This document shows, in pieces, positions 60,433-60,781 of a DNA stretch of 60,781 nt; the first letter of the stretch is position 1; every line of letters starts with the position of its first letter. This DNA comes from Phascolarctobacterium sp. (lineage in GTDB: Bacteria; Bacillota; Negativicutes; Acidaminococcales; Acidaminococcaceae). The notes under the pieces are model-generated. The model was given only the letters and a program-made list of their open reading frames with translations, was not told the origin of the DNA and searched no databases. The position numbers were made by a program, and so were the translations under genes. The stretch is taken from NCBI GenBank assembly GCA_020024105.1, contig JAHHUH010000009.1, forward strand, positions 1 to 60,781, in the 5' to 3' direction.

Positions 60433-60781
60433 ATGCTAACCAATCAAGAATTAACAGAGGCTTTGCGTACTCATGGCTATAAGGTAACCCCCCAAAGAAT
60501 AGCGGTGTATGAAACTTTGGCCTCTACCCGTAGCCATCCCAGTGCAGAGGTGCTTTACGGTATGCTCAAGCCTAAATTCCCATCCATGAGTTTAGCTACA
60601 GTGTATAAGAGTATTGATATTCTACATCGTATTGCCGTAGTGAATATTTTGCATACGGGAGAGGATAGTTTGCGTTATGATGCCGATTTAAGTCCTCACA
60701 ACCATGTACAATGTCAAATTTGTGGTGATATTAGAGATGTACATGATTTAAATAGCAAGCTTTTGGTAGAGGATGCCGCTG
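60433..60781 (+). CDS. perR: Fur-family regulator, PerR-like (cut by the window end)
   Basis: The first 116 residues of a Fur-family metalloregulator. Landmarks: HGYKVTPQRIAVYETLAST and SHPSAEVLYGML, SLATVYKSIDILHRI (recognition helix), RYDADLSPHNHVQCQICGD with the HxH and CxxC metal sites. The NHVQCQICGDIRDV form resembles PerR, and a PerR-like box precedes the promoter. The C-terminal CxxC and end lie beyond the window. It would control peroxide defence; the rubrerythrin at 10.6 kb has no clear box. Confidence 0.88.
   Translation, partial: MLTNQELTEALRTHGYKVTPQRIAVYETLASTRSHPSAEVLYGMLKPKFPSMSLATVYKSIDILHRIAVVNILHTGEDSLRYDADLSPHNHVQCQICGDIRDVHDLNSKLLVEDAA

Overview
The window reads as chromosome of a diderm (outer-membrane-bearing) Firmicute of the class Negativicutes, probably an anaerobic gut lineage of the Acidaminococcus/Phascolarctobacterium type (genus is inference). 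Firmicute gene orders (yabE-rnmV-rsmA; tRNA-Ser, SRP RNA, dnaX, ybaB, recR, bofA; fakB-fakA) sit beside outer-membrane genes: a trimeric autotransporter adhesin with an SLH domain, a FadL/OMPP1 barrel, a small beta-barrel protein, an RND efflux pair and an AsmA-like protein. Rubrerythrin, a CxC-rich ferredoxin-thioredoxin-reductase-like protein, a flavodoxin/ferredoxin EFR1 pair, radical SAM and a PerR-like regulator fit an anaerobe. I see no CRISPR, insertion sequence, prophage or integrase.

Layout. 1-7.0 kb: one very large adhesin gene with its own promoter and terminator. 7.0-12 kb: minus-strand thiW-like/membrane protein/ArsR operon, a CaiB-type CoA-transferase and an M48 protease, rubrerythrin and a small OMP. 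12-18 kb: SpoVB-like flippase overlapping an M23 peptidase, purC, the FTR-like protein, then yabE-rnmV-rsmA. 18-24 kb (minus): Rrf2 regulator-cysK-mnmA sulfur operon and a NitT/TauT-type ABC importer. 24-32 kb: exported protein, RND adaptor and pump, SbmA/YddA-like ABC exporter, YbjN-like protein. 32-39.5 kb: Ca2+ P-type ATPase with a CNNM/CorC protein, AsmA-like protein, tRNA-Lys, panC and a probable small or leader RNA. 40-46.4 kb: radical SAM protein, an AcoR-like regulator with a degenerate AAA+ domain, FadL-type porin, an EFR1 gene interrupted by one amber codon, tandem UspA. 46.4-50.8 kb: tRNA-Ser, SRP RNA, dnaX-ybaB-recR-bofA-pdxK. 51-60.8 kb: dicarboxylate/amino-acid symporter behind a twin operator, Nudix CoA hydrolase, LCP ligase, fatty-acid kinase pair, split LysO exporter, tex, and the 5' part of a perR-like gene preceded by a PerR box.

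The points most worth a second look are: the adhesin whose C-terminus carries an SLH domain beyond the outer-membrane barrel; the regulator that has lost both GAFTGA and the arginine finger; the CaiB homologue lacking the catalytic Asp; the EFR1 gene split by an in-frame TAG; the promoter-to-terminator RNA upstream of panC; the 21-bp-phased twin operator at 50.9 kb; and cysK occupying the place of a cysteine desulfurase before mnmA. Start codons were moved inward wherever a ribosome binding site clearly pointed to a later start. All functional calls rest on reading the sequence; no database search was run.
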